This document shows positions 4,864 through 5,316 of a DNA stretch of 5,316 nucleotides, in pieces. The position numbers were made by a program, and so were the translations under genes. The stretch spans positions 1 through 5,316 of the forward strand of contig FR878714.1 in assembly GCA_000434535.1 (NCBI GenBank), read 5' to 3'. This stretch comes from Collinsella sp. CAG:166 (GTDB taxonomy: Bacteria > Actinomycetota > Coriobacteriia > Coriobacteriales > Coriobacteriaceae). The notes beneath the pieces were generated by a model. The model was not told where the DNA came from. It searched no databases and saw only the letters and a list, made by a program, of their open reading frames with translations. Each line of letters opens with the position of its first letter. Within the stretch, counting starts at the first letter, position 1.

Positions 4864-5316
4864 ATGGATCTTATCGCCCAGCTCGCCCGCGAGCTCAACC
4901 TTAAGGCTGACAACATCGAGGCAGCCGTCAAGCTCATCGACGAGGGCAACACCATCCCCTTTATCTCGCGCTACCGCAAGGAAGCCACGGGCGGCATGGA
5001 CGACGTCGCCCTGCGCGCCCTCGACGAGCGCCTGTCCTACCTGCGCAATCTTGAGCAGCGCAAAGAGGACGTCATTCTGCTCATCGACGCCCAGGGCAAG
5101 CTCACGCCCGAACTCGAACAGCAAATTCGCGAGGCCACGCAGCTCCAGCGTGTCGAGGACCTCTACAAGCCCTACCGCAAAAAGCGCATGACCCGCGCGC
5201 AAAAGGCCCGCGAGGCCGGCCTGGAGCCGCTCGCCAACATGATCATCATGCAGGCCTCGGCCAAGGGCAGCGCACTCGACGCCGCCGCGGCATACGTCAA
5301 CGAGGAGGCCGGCTTC
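4864..5316 (+). CDS. tex: Tex-type RNA-binding transcription accessory protein, N-terminal part
   Basis: The frame opens at ATG 4864, preceded by AAGGAG (4854-4859), and stays open for 151 codons to the window edge, so the gene is cut by the window and not broken. The translation matches the Tex N-terminal helical region: IPFISRYRKEATGG (31-44), where Tex proteins carry a nearly invariant motif, then the coiled helix LSYLRNLEQRKEDVI (57-71), then LQRVEDLYKPYRKKRMTRA (94-112) and AREAGLEPLA (116-125). Complete Tex proteins are usually more than 700 residues, with a YqgF-like fold, helix-hairpin-helix motifs and a C-terminal S1 RNA-binding domain, all beyond this window. Tex is a conserved cytosolic nucleic-acid-binding protein linked to transcription and, in some bacteria, toxin gene expression. 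It is cut off from the upstream operon by the terminator and is probably functionally unrelated to it. Confidence 0.94.
   Translation, partial: MDLIAQLARELNLKADNIEAAVKLIDEGNTIPFISRYRKEATGGMDDVALRALDERLSYLRNLEQRKEDVILLIDAQGKLTPELEQQIREATQLQRVEDLYKPYRKKRMTRAQKAREAGLEPLANMIIMQASAKGSALDAAAAYVNEEAGF

Noticed and set aside
4239..4955. A 238-codon minus-strand frame across the oxidoreductase end, terminator, inverted repeat and tex start
   Set aside because: It runs through a clear terminator and the non-coding repeat, overlaps two well-supported genes, and its translation shows no known domain.
4846..5202. A 118-codon minus-strand frame opposite tex
   Set aside because: It is the codon-aligned shadow of the tex N-terminus, which has the invariant Tex motifs and a ribosome binding site.

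Overview
The window is GC-rich chromosomal DNA with a strong preference for C- or G-ending codons, AAGGAG-type ribosome binding sites and a rho-independent terminator. The protein style (an N-terminus starting YDRRLEAI in the LysR regulator, an OFA-type transporter) and base composition suggest a gut actinobacterium of the class Coriobacteriia, with Collinsella or a close relative as my best guess. That taxonomic guess is from memory of protein style and was not tested.

Layout. A LysR-type regulator (26-904, minus strand) is divergent from a three-gene plus-strand unit: a short-chain dehydrogenase/reductase (1138-2019), an OFA-family major facilitator transporter (2086-3342) and a Gfo/Idh/MocA oxidoreductase (3412-4452). 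The gaps inside the unit are 66 and 69 bases. Each carries a stem-loop and neither has a convincing terminator. A strong rho-independent terminator (4526-4560) closes the unit. A 411-base gap follows (4453-4863). It holds a weakly structured GC-rich tail, the terminator, a long imperfect inverted repeat (4621-4782), a small perfect hairpin (4787-4805) and a possible extended -10 promoter. The window ends inside the first 151 codons of a Tex-type RNA-binding protein (4864 onward), which is unrelated housekeeping.

How the genes probably work together (inference). The divergent layout makes the LysR protein the likely local regulator. The shared gap contains a 23-bp dyad (999-1021) whose centre lies about 65 bases before the predicted start of the dehydrogenase transcript, the classic recognition-site position for LysR activators, and it overlaps the best regulator promoter. 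The transporter would import a small, probably anionic, organic compound. The two dehydrogenases, both with an acidic residue after the second Rossmann strand that suggests NAD(H), would oxidise or interconvert it. No kinase, aldolase, dehydratase or hydrolase is present, so the substrate cannot be named from this window.

I see no CRISPR array, transposase, toxin-antitoxin pair, phage gene or defence system. The most unusual element is the non-coding inverted repeat before tex.
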